DNA of 64,000 nucleotides from an uncultured Pseudomonadales bacterium (lineage in GTDB: Bacteria; Pseudomonadota; Gammaproteobacteria; Pseudomonadales; Pseudohongiellaceae): positions 1 through 64,000 of the forward strand of contig CALKNV010000018.1 in the NCBI GenBank assembly GCA_938091935.1, given 5' to 3'. Shown here in pieces: positions 17,359 to 25,330 of the stretch. A program made the translations under genes and the position numbers. The notes beneath the pieces were generated by a model that saw nothing but the letters and a program-made list of their open reading frames with translations, searched no databases and was not told the DNA's origin. Within the stretch, counting starts at the first letter, position 1; every line of letters starts with the position of its first letter.

Positions 17359-18455
17359 TTTCCTGAGATATTCACCACCAGTCCTTTTTCCGGCGCCAGC
17401 GTGCCGCCACAAACATCTCCGTACACATCAGCCAGTGCTGCTACGCCTGTGAGATTTACTAACTGCATCCACTGGGCGCTCTGCTGTGTTGCTTGCAGGA
17501 CGAATCCGGACGAGCGCTTCTCGAATTCTGCTGGTCCCCATTCCTTCATTCGCATTTGAATGTGACTCGGTGCGAAGAAAAACTCGCGCTTTTCCTGGGG
17601 AATGCCTGTGTCTTGCCCAGCCTCATCCCAATGGGTGAGACCTACATTCAGGCAGTAGGCCAGATTGTCATCAAGATGCTGCGAAATGCGGGCGAGCAAG
17701 CCCGCATTGCCGGACATATCGACAATGACTGAGGGTTTGGAGGCATCGATTCTTTCCAGCGCATCATAGCTGACGGTCTGGTCATAAATGCCGAGACTCT
17801 GTACCCAGTCCTGATTGCCAGCGGAGGTCAGGCCGATTGATGTGGGTGCGTTTTCATCTGCCGCCAAGGCATAAGCCAAGCCGATGCTGGTTTTGCTTGA
17901 AGCGCTGACGATGAGCACCTGTTTGGCGCCGTGCCATTGTTTGTGTTGCAGGCTATCCCATAAGCAGTAGGAAGTGATAAAGAGTGGCCATAGCAGCATG
18001 CGGTAATCGTCCATGCTGCTGTCATAGCCCGGTTCAAAATCAACCCGGCGATAGGTGTTGTATCCCGCCGGCAGTCTGGATCGGTGTTCTGCGCCATCAA
18101 CCAGGCGATTTTGGAATACCCCGACATTCTGCATTTTTAGATGACTGCCAGTGGGAAAGTATCCAAATACGCGTTCGCCAACTTCGACTCCTTCTGTGTT
18201 GCTTTGCACTATATTCGCAAAACCCCACACCGGGATGATGCCCCAACTATCATCAGCATTGTCCCCTGCCGGAAAGAACTGCCAGTAACCCAGCTGAGCA
18301 CCTGCAGCCGCATAGGTCACGTTGTTTGCACTGAAACCGAATTTGTCGATTTCCAGAAGAAGTTCTCCTTCAGCCAGCGGCGCGCTGACATCCAGTTGAG
18401 AATCCGTCAGGCGGGTTTGAGTGATATCGGATTTTGAAGTTTGAAATTCTTTCAT
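17355..18455 (-). CDS. DUF2855 family protein
   Basis: A 366-residue protein of the DUF2855 family, distantly related to medium-chain quinone oxidoreductases. The N-terminal half shows the GroES-like pattern (LLEIDKFGFSANNVTYAAAG) and PVWGFANIVQS; the central part VLIVSASSKTSIGLAYALA resembles a nucleotide-binding Rossmann strand; the protein ends LVVNISGN. It lacks an export signal. The cofactor and substrate are unknown, though NADPH binding is likely by analogy. The 3' end overlaps the convergent SnoaL-like gene by four bases, leaving no room for a terminator between them. The remains of an outer-membrane protein gene start directly behind its promoter. Confidence 0.82.
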   Translation of the reverse strand: MKEFQTSKSDITQTRLTDSQLDVSAPLAEGELLLEIDKFGFSANNVTYAAAGAQLGYWQFFPAGDNADDSWGIIPVWGFANIVQSNTEGVEVGERVFGYFPTGSHLKMQNVGVFQNRLVDGAEHRSRLPAGYNTYRRVDFEPGYDSSMDDYRMLLWPLFITSYCLWDSLQHKQWHGAKQVLIVSASSKTSIGLAYALAADENAPTSIGLTSAGNQDWVQSLGIYDQTVSYDALERIDASKPSVIVDMSGNAGLLARISQHLDDNLAYCLNVGLTHWDEAGQDTGIPQEKREFFFAPSHIQMRMKEWGPAEFEKRSSGFVLQATQQSAQWMQLVNLTGVAALADVYGDVCGGTLAPEKGLVVNISGN

Positions 18456-18488
18456 GTGTTTTGGGACCTGTCTAAAAATTCGCGGTTG

Positions 18489-19423
18489 ATGCGCTTAAAG
18501 GCTTTCAGCTATAGATTCGAGGTGTGGCATGCAAGTTACTCTGACGTTTTTGAGCTGTCCACCTTCATCTTTTCAAAATGTCGCCAATCCCACGCTGCCA
18601 ACAGGAAGTTGCAATGAAGCAGCAAAGGGGAAATTGCTTATGGCTGGTCTAAAGGTCTTATAAATGACAGCTATTTGCGCTGGACTGCAGGATTTCGCTA
18701 CCGCCGTGATCGGTTCGGCCCAAGCCCGGATTTGCCACCGCCTTTAATCTCGATGAATTGTACCGAGCGGAAGACCTTTACCTGGGGCAGCAGCTGATGG
18801 TGCGAGTCGGTTATGCTGCTGAGAAATTCGGCTCGGATCAAAACCGGGTCGTGCTGGAAGGTAGGTACAGCAGCACCCTGGTGTTTGGTGGCGGTCAGTT
18901 CTGGCAGCATAGTTTGAGTTGGGAGGCACTGCTCAACACCAACTCCGGTAATTCAGAGGATCTGCTGATCAGTTACTCCAATCGCCATTTTTACCGCCAT
19001 TCTCCCCGCTGGGCATTCTTTGCCGGCATCAACGCCAGCTACGCAAACAATCTTAGCCGTGAAAAGCAGATCTTCATGGGTGGCGATCGCGGTGCCCGGG
19101 CATTTGACAACCGGCTACAGGTAGGGGACCGGAGTGCGGTGTTTAGCCTGGAAGAGAGAGTCTACACCGACTTGCACCTGTTCAATCTGATTCGCATTGG
19201 TGCTGCTGCGTTTCTCGATGTTGGCAGGGCTTGGGAGCCAGGAGCAGATTCTGGTCTACCGGATGACTGGTTGGCCAATGTTGGTTTTGGTTTGCGCTTG
19301 ATGTCCAGTAAGGCTGCGTCCAGCCGCATAGCCCACCTGGATATCGCCTTTCTCATGACTAACCGAAATCACCCAGCGGTGGACAAGGTGCAAATCGTTT
19401 TCAATATCAAGGGTAGATTCTGA
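18489..19423 (+). pseudogene. Omp85/surface-antigen-type beta-barrel remnant
   Basis: The intact 3' part (frame open from 18710 to 19423) encodes the C-terminal half of an Omp85/D15-like barrel: alternating strands such as YAAEKFGSDQNRVVLEG and RWAFFAGINASYANN, the conserved FMGGDRGARAFD, and a terminal QIVFNIKGRF strand ending in Phe. Upstream pieces lie in another frame (LINDSYLRWTAGFRYRRDRF at about 18657-18716, after an in-frame TGA at 18615-18617). Thus at least one frameshift (near 18720-18745) and one nonsense codon separate the fragments, and no signal peptide or start survives. The intact gene would have been an outer-membrane protein, perhaps of the ShlB/TamA-like or patatin-associated D15 class. 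Confidence 0.75.
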
Positions 19424-19507
19424 CAGCGCTTGAGCCAATCTTTGGAAGTAGCGAAAACGATTGGGTTAAGTACTGATATGGTCAGCAACAGATGACGGCG
19501 ATACGGC

Positions 19508-19627
19508 ATGGGTGAACATCTCGCGACAATCGATTGGTTGATGATTGCTGCCAATCTGATCTTTCTGGTTGCCTTCGCTGTGGTTACTGGCAGGCTGAGG
19601 CAAAATACGAGTCAAGCCATTGAATAA
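19508..19627 (+). CDS. Small single-TM protein or symporter remnant
   Basis: A 39-codon ORF starting MGEHLATIDWLMIAANLIFL and ending RQNTSQAIE, with one hydrophobic segment (about residues 9-27) followed by a basic stretch (GRLRQ). The start resembles the N-terminus of sodium:solute symporters, where an LDWLxxxAYL motif opens the first helix, so it may be a truncated symporter; it may also be a genuine small membrane protein. No good ribosome site is visible. Confidence is low. Confidence 0.3.
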   Translation: MGEHLATIDWLMIAANLIFLVAFAVVTGRLRQNTSQAIE

Positions 19628-19989
19628 ACCTGCGTTCTGGTTTAGCAATGGTCAGATTGCGCTGGATTGCTGCCTTCAAAACTTCCTTTATCTCTTTTCT
19701 ATCCTATTGTGTTGCAAGGGTTAATTTCCGTAGCTCTGGCGCGCATACAATTTGTAACACTTGGCAGCCCAGAAAATTGACCTATATCAGTAATTCCTTG
19801 CTCCCTCCTAGCAAAATCCTTCCCATGGCGATTTATAACCGCTAGGTGCAACGACAGACAGCCAGCGCCTTAAAAATTGGAAGATTGCAGTTGATTCCAG
19901 TGCTTCGAGCCTAAGTTATATAGAAGCAAGAACGGCTGAAAATGAAGTGATACAGATTCTGTGTCGTTAGTTCTTAACAGGAGAGCTCC
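19628..19989. other. Intergenic region upstream of the heme-copper monooxygenase gene
   Basis: No credible gene on either strand. A TTATAT at about 19915 lies at a suitable distance to be the -10 box for the operon starting at 19990, but no clear -35 box accompanies it. Confidence 0.35.
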
Positions 19990-21324
19990 ATGAAAACTAC
20001 TAAACTAATTGGGCTATTTTCAGCAATGGCCCTCGCGCCAAACCTTGCAGGCGCCCAAGATGCTATGGATGAGCACCCGACTTACGCAAAAGAAGTCTCA
20101 AGAATCATTCAGGAAAACTGTCAGGGCTGTCACCAGCCAGGCCAGATTGGCCCCATGTCTTTTACCAACTATGAAGAAGTTCGCCCCTGGGCGCCTCTGA
20201 TTCAGCTTAAGGTGGTGCAGAAAGAAATGCCTCCGTATCAGTATGACGATCACATTGGTGTACAAAATTTGAAAAACGATTGGCGTATGGATCAGGAAGA
20301 CATTGACACCATCGTAGCGTGGGTGAATGCAGGTGCGCCTTTTGGTAACCAGGAAGATCTGCCTCCGCCCAAACAGTTTCCAGAAGTGGGTGAGTGGCGT
20401 CTGGCTTCAGAGCTAGGTGAGCCAGATCACGTCATCAAGTCATCCGCGTGGGATGTGCCAGCCAATGGTCAGGACCTGTGGTGGGAGCCTGAAGTGGATT
20501 CAGGAATCACGGAAAGTCGCTGTATCAAGGCAGTTGAAACCTTGCCGTCAAAAGCTGCCCACGGATCGACTCACCATGCTAATTCTCACTTCCTGGTGCT
20601 GGACAACAATGGTGAGTGGGTACGCGGCGATCGTCTGTCAGAGTTTGCATTCGGCAAGCTTGGTGAGAAGGTGCCAGAACGAGCCTGTCGTAAAGTACCC
20701 GCCAATTCCAAGGTTGGCTGGAGCATCCATTACTATCCGGATGGTAACGCAGTGCCCGATGACCAGGTGTCAGTTGGTATCTGGTACCACGACGAAGCAG
20801 ACGAATTTGTCGAAGAAGAGTCTTATAAGCAGGATCTGCGACTCTATAACCTCACCAGCGGTGGTGACTATCTTATCCCTCCCCACGGCAAGTTGATGAC
20901 CCAGGGTTTTCATTCATTTGATCACCCGGTTCGCATCGACAGCTGGCAGCCGCACTTGCACTTGCGTGGTGTAGCTATGAGCATGGAAATCTATGATCCA
21001 AACACTGGTCGTCGTGAGATGCTTAGTCAGGCTTCCAACTGGAATGCGGGCTGGAACCACAGCCATACCTATGAGGATGGATATCAGCCGTTGATTCCGG
21101 CAAATACAACCATTATCCTCACCGCCTGGTATGACAACAGCGCAAACAATCCTCTCAACCCGGATCCAGACCAGTGGGTTGGTGCAGGACAGCGCACAAC
21201 TGACGAAATGTCTCATGCCTGGATTGCGGTGACGCATCTGGATGACGCAGGCTTCAAAAGAATGCTGGTTGAACGTGAAGAACGAGATCGTCGAACCTTT
21301 GCAGGCTCCGGAGGAGATGAATAG
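19990..21324 (+). CDS. Cytochrome c-fused dicopper (PHM/DBH-like) monooxygenase
   Basis: A 444-residue exported protein (signal MKTTKLIGLFSAMALAPNLAGA). Residues about 30-120 form a c-type heme domain with CQGCH at 44-48. Residues about 150-420 resemble the type II, ascorbate-dependent copper monooxygenases (peptidylglycine hydroxylating monooxygenase, dopamine beta-hydroxylase). All expected ligand motifs are seen: THHANSH (195-200) and SIHYY (His247) for one copper, HLHLRG (His322, His324) and RTTDEMSHA (Met407) for the other. The fusion suggests that heme c feeds electrons to the copper site in place of ascorbate; this is inference. The substrate is unknown. AGGAG lies upstream of the ATG. 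The stop codon overlaps the start of the next gene, so the two are coupled. Confidence 0.82.
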   Translation: MKTTKLIGLFSAMALAPNLAGAQDAMDEHPTYAKEVSRIIQENCQGCHQPGQIGPMSFTNYEEVRPWAPLIQLKVVQKEMPPYQYDDHIGVQNLKNDWRMDQEDIDTIVAWVNAGAPFGNQEDLPPPKQFPEVGEWRLASELGEPDHVIKSSAWDVPANGQDLWWEPEVDSGITESRCIKAVETLPSKAAHGSTHHANSHFLVLDNNGEWVRGDRLSEFAFGKLGEKVPERACRKVPANSKVGWSIHYYPDGNAVPDDQVSVGIWYHDEADEFVEEESYKQDLRLYNLTSGGDYLIPPHGKLMTQGFHSFDHPVRIDSWQPHLHLRGVAMSMEIYDPNTGRREMLSQASNWNAGWNHSHTYEDGYQPLIPANTTIILTAWYDNSANNPLNPDPDQWVGAGQRTTDEMSHAWIAVTHLDDAGFKRMLVEREERDRRTFAGSGGDE

Positions 21325-22259
21325 TGAAGTTTTTTAAGCGAACATTGATAAAGGCCTCGGCTGCAGCCTTAATGGGTTTAGTTGCTGCGCCACTCTGCGC
21401 GCAGCTGCCGGAACACCTCCGCGACTACCCCCTGGCCACGCGAGGCGCTACCGGTGAGTCAGTGGCGCCATTCTTCAACGGCTGGATCAGGAATGAGGAT
21501 AGATCAATCACATTGATATTCGGATTTGCTAACCAGAATCGCGAAGCCGTCACCGATATTCCGTTGGGCCCGAATAACTTTATCGAGCCAGCAAAGTATG
21601 ATGGTGTTCAACCTACGCACTTTCCGGTCTACCAACGTCGCGGTTTTGTGGGTATCCAGGAGCGTGGCGCTTTCGCTATCGTAGTGCCCGCCGAAGAAGC
21701 TGACACCGAGGTCGTTTGGACACTGACCTCCGGCGGGCAGACCTGGTCTGTTCCTGGGCGCGCAACCTCAACATCTTACGAGATGAGTGATGGCGAGCGT
21801 GCGCTGGGTTCACTAAAGCCCGCGATTCGCTTTGACCTAAATGGATCTGAAGCTGCCAGTGTGCAGGGCATGTATGCGGCGCCTATGGAAGCCTCTGTTG
21901 GAGATCCGATCACCTTATCTGCCTACGTGCAGGATCGTGGCAATCGCGAGGCATACCCGGAAAACAAGATGATGCTCTACCCTGTTGGTACAGAGTGGGT
22001 GTTGCACCGGGGGCCAGCCGGCGCTGTACCAGAGTTCTCAGTGCCTTTGATTACCGGCCGCGAGCGCGCACAGCAAGGTGGTGAAAGTGGTACCAGTGGC
22101 AACAATGGCTGGGAAGAAGTCACCACACAGGCGACTTTCTCAGAACCTGGTGAGTATGTCGTGCGACTGCGTGCCGATAATTTCCAGGCGCCTGACAGCA
22201 AGTTTGACAACGTTTGCTGTTGGTCAAACGCCTATATACCGGTGACCGTTACACCTTAA
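21324..22259 (+). CDS. Exported partner protein of the heme-copper monooxygenase
   Basis: A 311-residue exported protein with signal MKFFKRTLIKASAAALMGLV ending before QLPEHL. It starts with GTG overlapping the TAG of the preceding gene (TAGTG), with a strong GGAGGAGA ribosome site inside that gene, so the two proteins are probably made in fixed ratio. The mature part is rich in beta-strand-like sequence, contains SVGDPITLSAYVQDRG and a C-terminal GEYVVRLRADN strand, suggesting Ig-like folds, and ends with a vicinal CC pair (NVCCWSN). I do not recognise a named family. The coupling implies it acts with the monooxygenase, perhaps as a structural or substrate-binding subunit. Confidence 0.65.
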   Translation: MKFFKRTLIKASAAALMGLVAAPLCAQLPEHLRDYPLATRGATGESVAPFFNGWIRNEDRSITLIFGFANQNREAVTDIPLGPNNFIEPAKYDGVQPTHFPVYQRRGFVGIQERGAFAIVVPAEEADTEVVWTLTSGGQTWSVPGRATSTSYEMSDGERALGSLKPAIRFDLNGSEAASVQGMYAAPMEASVGDPITLSAYVQDRGNREAYPENKMMLYPVGTEWVLHRGPAGAVPEFSVPLITGRERAQQGGESGTSGNNGWEEVTTQATFSEPGEYVVRLRADNFQAPDSKFDNVCCWSNAYIPVTVTP

Positions 22260-22284
22260 CTGTACTCTCCTGCAAGAGCGGAAG

Positions 22285-22323
22285 ACGCCCTGGGTTTTGA
22301 GAGAGACCTGGAGCGTTTTTTTT
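22285..22323 (+). terminator. Intrinsic terminator of the monooxygenase operon
   Basis: Stem from ACGCCCTGGGT (22285-22295) to ACCTGGAGCGT (22306-22316), with one mismatch and two G-U pairs, followed by eight T residues. It lies 26 bases past the stop codon. Confidence 0.7.
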
Positions 22324-22503
22324 GCGAACTAAAAATCCTATCGGTTAGTGTGAGACCTGGCTTTTAGCTTGTTCTTATCATGCCGGAGTATTACTGTCGG
22401 AGCAGTATATTGGATAGTTGAACTTATTCGCGCAGCGCAAATTCTGAGACTCTTAAAATGAATCAAGTCACTAAAAACACCACGCTCAGATTTTCGCTGG
22501 ACC

Positions 22504-22547
22504 TGCTGGTTTTGATCCCTTGAGCCGCTTTTGCTGCAAAACCAGCA
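22504..22547. repeat. 11-bp perfect inverted repeat with hairpin neighbour
   Basis: TGCTGGTTTTG (22504-22514) and CAAAACCAGCA (22537-22547) are perfectly complementary around a 22-base spacer. A second compact hairpin, GTGGCG-aatc-CGCCAC, follows at 22563-22578. Neither is followed by a T-run. Both lie in the non-coding stretch between the terminator and the TonB receptor. Confidence 0.45.
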
Positions 22548-22756
22548 ACATAAATTTCACATGTGGCGAATCCGCCACGGCAATTCCGCTAAAAGTCTAA
22601 TGGTTGAGTAGCTTCTGTTGCGGAGTATTCGCGAATTGATAGGAAGCACTTGATGTCATGTCTGCCAGAATCACAATTTCTGTGAAGTTCGTGTTTTAAA
22701 CACGTCCAAATTTGATTGATCTGAGGCAATTTTTTTCCATGTAAAAGGCTATTCGG

Positions 22757-22787
22757 TCATGCCTGCGACACCATGTCGCAGGCATGA
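22757..22787. promoter_or_regulatory. Perfect 14-bp palindrome upstream of the TonB receptor
   Basis: TCATGCCTGCGACA (22757-22770) and its exact reverse complement TGTCGCAGGCATGA (22774-22787) are separated by CCA. It ends 59 bases before the receptor's leader ATG. With no T-run it is unlikely to be a terminator; a repressor operator or 5'UTR hairpin controlling the receptor is more plausible. Confidence 0.5.
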
Positions 22788-22926
22788 CTTGGACAGCTTC
22801 CGCTTGATTCGTGGTGCTAAATCGAAATAATTTATTCGGAGAGAAAATGCGAAAGTTACTAAGCCTTGTGATCGGTGCAGTTGTGGATCCGTTCTGGTTC
22901 TGGGTGTTCAAGACAGTCATACAATA

Positions 22927-24930
22927 GTGACTGATGACACTCTAGTAGCGCCGGCGGATACCGCCCAGATGCTTCGCAAGATGCCAGGCGCAAACATCAA
23001 CAAAAATGGTGAATTGACCGGTATTGCACAATATCGCGGCGTGTTCGGTGATCGTATCAGTGTCGCGGTTGATGGTGCCCAGATCAGCGGTGCCGGGCCC
23101 AATGCCATGGATGCCCCGCTGTCTTATGCCCCGGTCGCCCTGCTCGAATCACTAACCATCAATCGAGGCATTGCGCCGGTGAGTTCCGCTCAGGAAACTA
23201 TTGGCGGTTATATCCAGGCCAATACCTATTCTGGTGAATTTGGCGTTGGTAATGGTTTTGAATTCGCGGGCCGGACCTATTTCGGGACCCAGACTGTGAA
23301 TGAGGGCATGGTAGCAAGTGGTTTCTTTTCCATGGCGAATCGCAATCATCTGATTCGTGGTTTCGTCATGAATGAAAGCGCCGACGATCAGGAGTTTCCC
23401 GGCGGCAAGATCTTGCCCAGTGAATACGAGCGCGAGCGCTTCGACTTGGGCTATAGCTTTCGAACGGGTGATCACGAATTCAGTATTGATCTCGCGCGGA
23501 ACAATACCGGCGACGCGGGAACGCCAGCGTTGCCGATGGATATACAGGCTATCGATAGTGACTTGTTTCGATCCAAGTACATTTATTCTGGAGCCGGCGG
23601 CACTCTCACAGCTGAGTTCTTTGGTAGTGACAATGAACACTGGATGACGAACTTTCATCTGCGGCGACCACCGCAAGATAACCCAATGTCCCCAGGCAGA
23701 ATGCGATTCCGCCAGACCTTTGCAGCCAGTGAGAACCTGGGTTTCAACCTAAAATACGAACAATATGCGGGCAATGGCACTTGGATGTACGGACTCGATG
23801 GCCATTTCACCGACCATGAGGCGATTGTGACCAATCCCAACGTTGGGCCGTTTTTCCTCTACAACTTCAATGACACCCAGCGTGACATTCTCGGCGCTTT
23901 TGTTGAACTCAGTTTGTCGCTCGGCAGCAATATGGGGCTGGATGCTGGTGTTCGCTATAACCGGGTGAGCATGGACTCCGGCGATATTGGTTCCAACCAG
24001 AATCCCAAGAATATGCCCATGGGGATGCCGGTGATGATGAATAATATGTCATCCATGCTGGCGAATGAGTTCAACAACTCTGATCGCTCCCAGACCGACA
24101 ATAACTTAGACTGGTTTGCACGCCTCAGTCTGGGGGCTGATAACGGCTTGATTTGGTACCTGGGTGCTGCGCGCAAGACACGTTCGCCTTCCTACCGGGA
24201 GCGCTACCTGTGGACGCCAATGGAATCTACCGGTGGCATGGCAGACGGCAAGACCTATATTGGCAGAGTAGATCTGGACCCGGAAGTTGCGCACGAGCTT
24301 GAATTGGGCTTCGATTTCGATGGCCAAATTTTTTCAGTGTATCCACGTCTGTTCTACAAAGATGTCTCCGATTTCATTCAGGGAACGCCTGCAACCAATA
24401 TGGTGGTGAATAACCTGGCGATGATGATGAGCAATATGGGTATGGGGGCGCCAAACCCGCTGCAGTTTAATAACACAGACGCCACGTTTTATGGCTTCGA
24501 TGTTGAGGCACGCTATGAACTCTCCAGCCAGTGTACGCTACGCGCTATCGCAAACGTGGTGCGGGGCGAGCGTGATGACATCAACGACTACCTGTACCGA
24601 GTATCCCCGGATAACCTGATTCTGGCTCTGGACTACTATGCTGATGATTGGCTGATTTCTCTGGAAGGCATTACCTATGCCGACCAGGACCGCATTTCTG
24701 TAACTAACCTGGAGCAGACCACCGATGGTTATACATTGCTTAACCTGTCCGGCATTGTAGGTTTTGCCGCTGGCGCCGAACTGCGATTGGGCGTCGAGAA
24801 CTTGTTGGACGAAGACTATTTTGATCATCTTGCCGCATACAACCGGGCCTTCAATCCCGATATTGCAGCGCGCACGCGTATGCCTGGTCTGGGCCGCAAT
24901 GTCTACGGCCGCTTGATGTGTTATTTCTAG
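22927..24930 (+). CDS. TonB-dependent receptor, OprC/NosA copper-receptor-like, leader frameshifted
   Basis: A 667-residue TonB-dependent outer-membrane receptor. The plug begins DTAQMLRKMPGANINKNGEL and continues RGVFGDRISVAVDG and NAMDAPLSYAPVALLES, which match the OprC/NosA copper-receptor pattern. The barrel ends GRNVYGRLMCYF with the usual C-terminal aromatic. Two Met-rich loops (about residues 363-377, MPMGMPVMMNNMSSM; about 492-510, NLAMMMSNMGMG) suggest Cu(I) binding. The signal peptide is encoded by ATG at 22847 (MRKLLSLVIGAVV) in another frame; adding one G to the GG at 22885-22886 would restore a continuous leader. As it stands, that frame ends in TAG at 22925-22927, overlapping the GTG used here. 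The gene may therefore be inactive, or the base may be a sequencing error. Confidence 0.82.
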   Translation: MTDDTLVAPADTAQMLRKMPGANINKNGELTGIAQYRGVFGDRISVAVDGAQISGAGPNAMDAPLSYAPVALLESLTINRGIAPVSSAQETIGGYIQANTYSGEFGVGNGFEFAGRTYFGTQTVNEGMVASGFFSMANRNHLIRGFVMNESADDQEFPGGKILPSEYERERFDLGYSFRTGDHEFSIDLARNNTGDAGTPALPMDIQAIDSDLFRSKYIYSGAGGTLTAEFFGSDNEHWMTNFHLRRPPQDNPMSPGRMRFRQTFAASENLGFNLKYEQYAGNGTWMYGLDGHFTDHEAIVTNPNVGPFFLYNFNDTQRDILGAFVELSLSLGSNMGLDAGVRYNRVSMDSGDIGSNQNPKNMPMGMPVMMNNMSSMLANEFNNSDRSQTDNNLDWFARLSLGADNGLIWYLGAARKTRSPSYRERYLWTPMESTGGMADGKTYIGRVDLDPEVAHELELGFDFDGQIFSVYPRLFYKDVSDFIQGTPATNMVVNNLAMMMSNMGMGAPNPLQFNNTDATFYGFDVEARYELSSQCTLRAIANVVRGERDDINDYLYRVSPDNLILALDYYADDWLISLEGITYADQDRISVTNLEQTTDGYTLLNLSGIVGFAAGAELRLGVENLLDEDYFDHLAAYNRAFNPDIAARTRMPGLGRNVYGRLMCYF

Positions 24931-25224
24931 AGTTTAATCATTCTTTAATTCGCTTGGGTCGGCTTCAGTTAATGAGGTCGGCCCATTTTGCACCCAATGC
25001 AAGCCGGCTAGTTGACCTCATGCTGGTGGCTCAGGGACGGCAGGCTATTTTAATGCTGTATCGGGATTTCATATTTTTTCTCCTGACTCGTTTTTGCCCA
25101 GCATGATAAATTCAGATTATCCAGCATTTAATCTAAATCAAACCAGGGCCGAATTGGTCTCGCGTGCTCAGGAATTGAGAGTCAGTTTTTCTGAACGTTG
25201 TTGCTCAGTGAAATCAACGCAAAT
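24931..25224. other. Intergenic region after the TonB receptor
   Basis: No gene-like frame or recognisable signal on either strand before the shared terminator at 25225. Confidence 0.35.
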
Positions 25225-25260
25225 AAAAACCCCACCTCACAATGTGAGATGAGGTTTTAT
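25225..25260. terminator. Bidirectional intrinsic terminator
   Basis: AACCCCACCTCAC-aat-GTGAGATGAGGTTTT forms a stem with two mismatches, with A-rich sequence before it and T-rich after it, so it can terminate both the TonB receptor (+) and the FAH-family gene (-), whose stop lies about 70 bases away. Confidence 0.65.
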
Positions 25261-25330
25261 ATGCTGATACTTTGCAACTGAAGCAAACAAACAGGCTGTT
25301 CGGCCTGTCCTGAGTTCGCTAAGTCGACTA

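Noticed and set aside
22847-22927. Leader peptide coupled to a leaderless TonB receptor
   Set aside because: A one-base repair gives a perfect signal peptide, so a frameshift is the simpler explanation.
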